A stretch of 64,000 bases of DNA, taken from assembly GCA_014155875.1 (NCBI GenBank), contig JACEFZ010022373.1:285001-349000 (forward strand), given 5' to 3'. Both the position numbers and the translations under genes were made by a program. The notes beneath the pieces were generated by a model. It worked only from the letters and a program-made list of their open reading frames with translations, had not been told where the DNA came from and ran no database searches. Positions 63,916 through 64,000 of the stretch are shown here, one piece after another. The stretch is from Cepaea nemoralis. Its lineage: Eukaryota > Mollusca > Gastropoda > Stylommatophora > Helicidae. Each line of letters begins with the position of its first letter. Positions within the stretch are counted from its first letter, which is position 1.

Positions 63916-64000
63916 GTTTATTTGTCCATCAAGAATGATGATGACCATTCATTTCATCCAGTGGGGTTGAAAGGATGGAGCCGTGAGTTCTAAGATGGCT
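63916..64000 (-). mobile_element. LINE B 3' end, running off the window
   Basis: CATCAAGAATGATGATGACC, TTTCATCCAGTGGGGTTGAA and GAGTTCTAAGATGGCT match 19174-19255 nearly base for base. On the minus strand this is the very end of LINE B, with the finger coding region expected just beyond 64000. Confidence 0.85.

Overview
The window looks like intergenic DNA from an invertebrate animal. A mollusc is my best guess, because of the C1q-domain gene, the mix of reverse-transcriptase families and the dense microsatellites, but the organism is inferred and not shown. Splice sites are GT-AG, there is no bacterial-type gene organisation, and almost every protein-like stretch is a piece of a retroelement. 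I see no complete host gene. The best host gene is the 3' half of a C1q-domain gene (minus strand, 58771-60725), with two exons, clean splice sites and a poly(A) signal. Three or four isolated exon-like segments (368-436, 41856-42191, 48058-48138, 55085-55218) are weaker.

Layout. 1-9490: a LINE tail, about 3.9 kb of gene-free DNA, a decayed LINE (endonuclease plus RT, 4610-7625), an unnamed dispersed repeat (DR1) and part of a LINE ORF1. 9495-16977: a Ty3/gypsy-related LTR element (G2, minus strand, 5-bp target duplication) inserted in that LINE ORF1. 17757-32055: a nest of insertions. A 28-bp satellite was hit by LINE A (RT plus RNase H), LINE A by LINE B (opposite strand), and LINE B by a 9,164-bp LTR element (G1). 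Target duplications delimit the levels. 32064-41300: a tRNA-like SINE, a Penelope-like GIY-YIG remnant, several LINE fragments nested in each other, a tRNA-Val-like inverted repeat and a 23-bp satellite. 41856-46991: a possible membrane-protein last exon, a 44-bp minisatellite, a possible solo LTR and a LINE fragment. 47340-56940: more LINE copies (B, A, C, D, RTE type), one with an inserted LINE B relative. 57530-62705: tandem arrays around and inside the C1q gene. 63134-64000: a CT microsatellite and the edge of another LINE B copy.

The most notable biology is in the two LTR elements. Both encode integrase upstream of reverse transcriptase (gag, zinc knuckle, protease, integrase, RT, RNase H). 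That is the Ty1/copia-like order, but the integrase has the H2C2 finger and GPY/F module of Ty3/gypsy elements. This order is known from Gmr1-type elements, so both are called Gmr1-like here. G1 has 2,046-bp LTRs about 1% apart, yet its reading frame changes four times. G2 has lost the RT palm including the catalytic aspartates.

Names LINE A to G, DR1, SINE-1, G1 and G2 are labels for this annotation only. LINE A: RT plus RNase H, (ATCA)n tail. LINE B: C-terminal C2H2 finger. LINE C and D: related types ending in a GRPR-type tail and TGATGATG. LINE E: an ORF1 only. LINE F: an RGRP-type tail with (GAT)n. LINE G: an RT tail. RTE-type: FADD-box RT resembling RTE elements.
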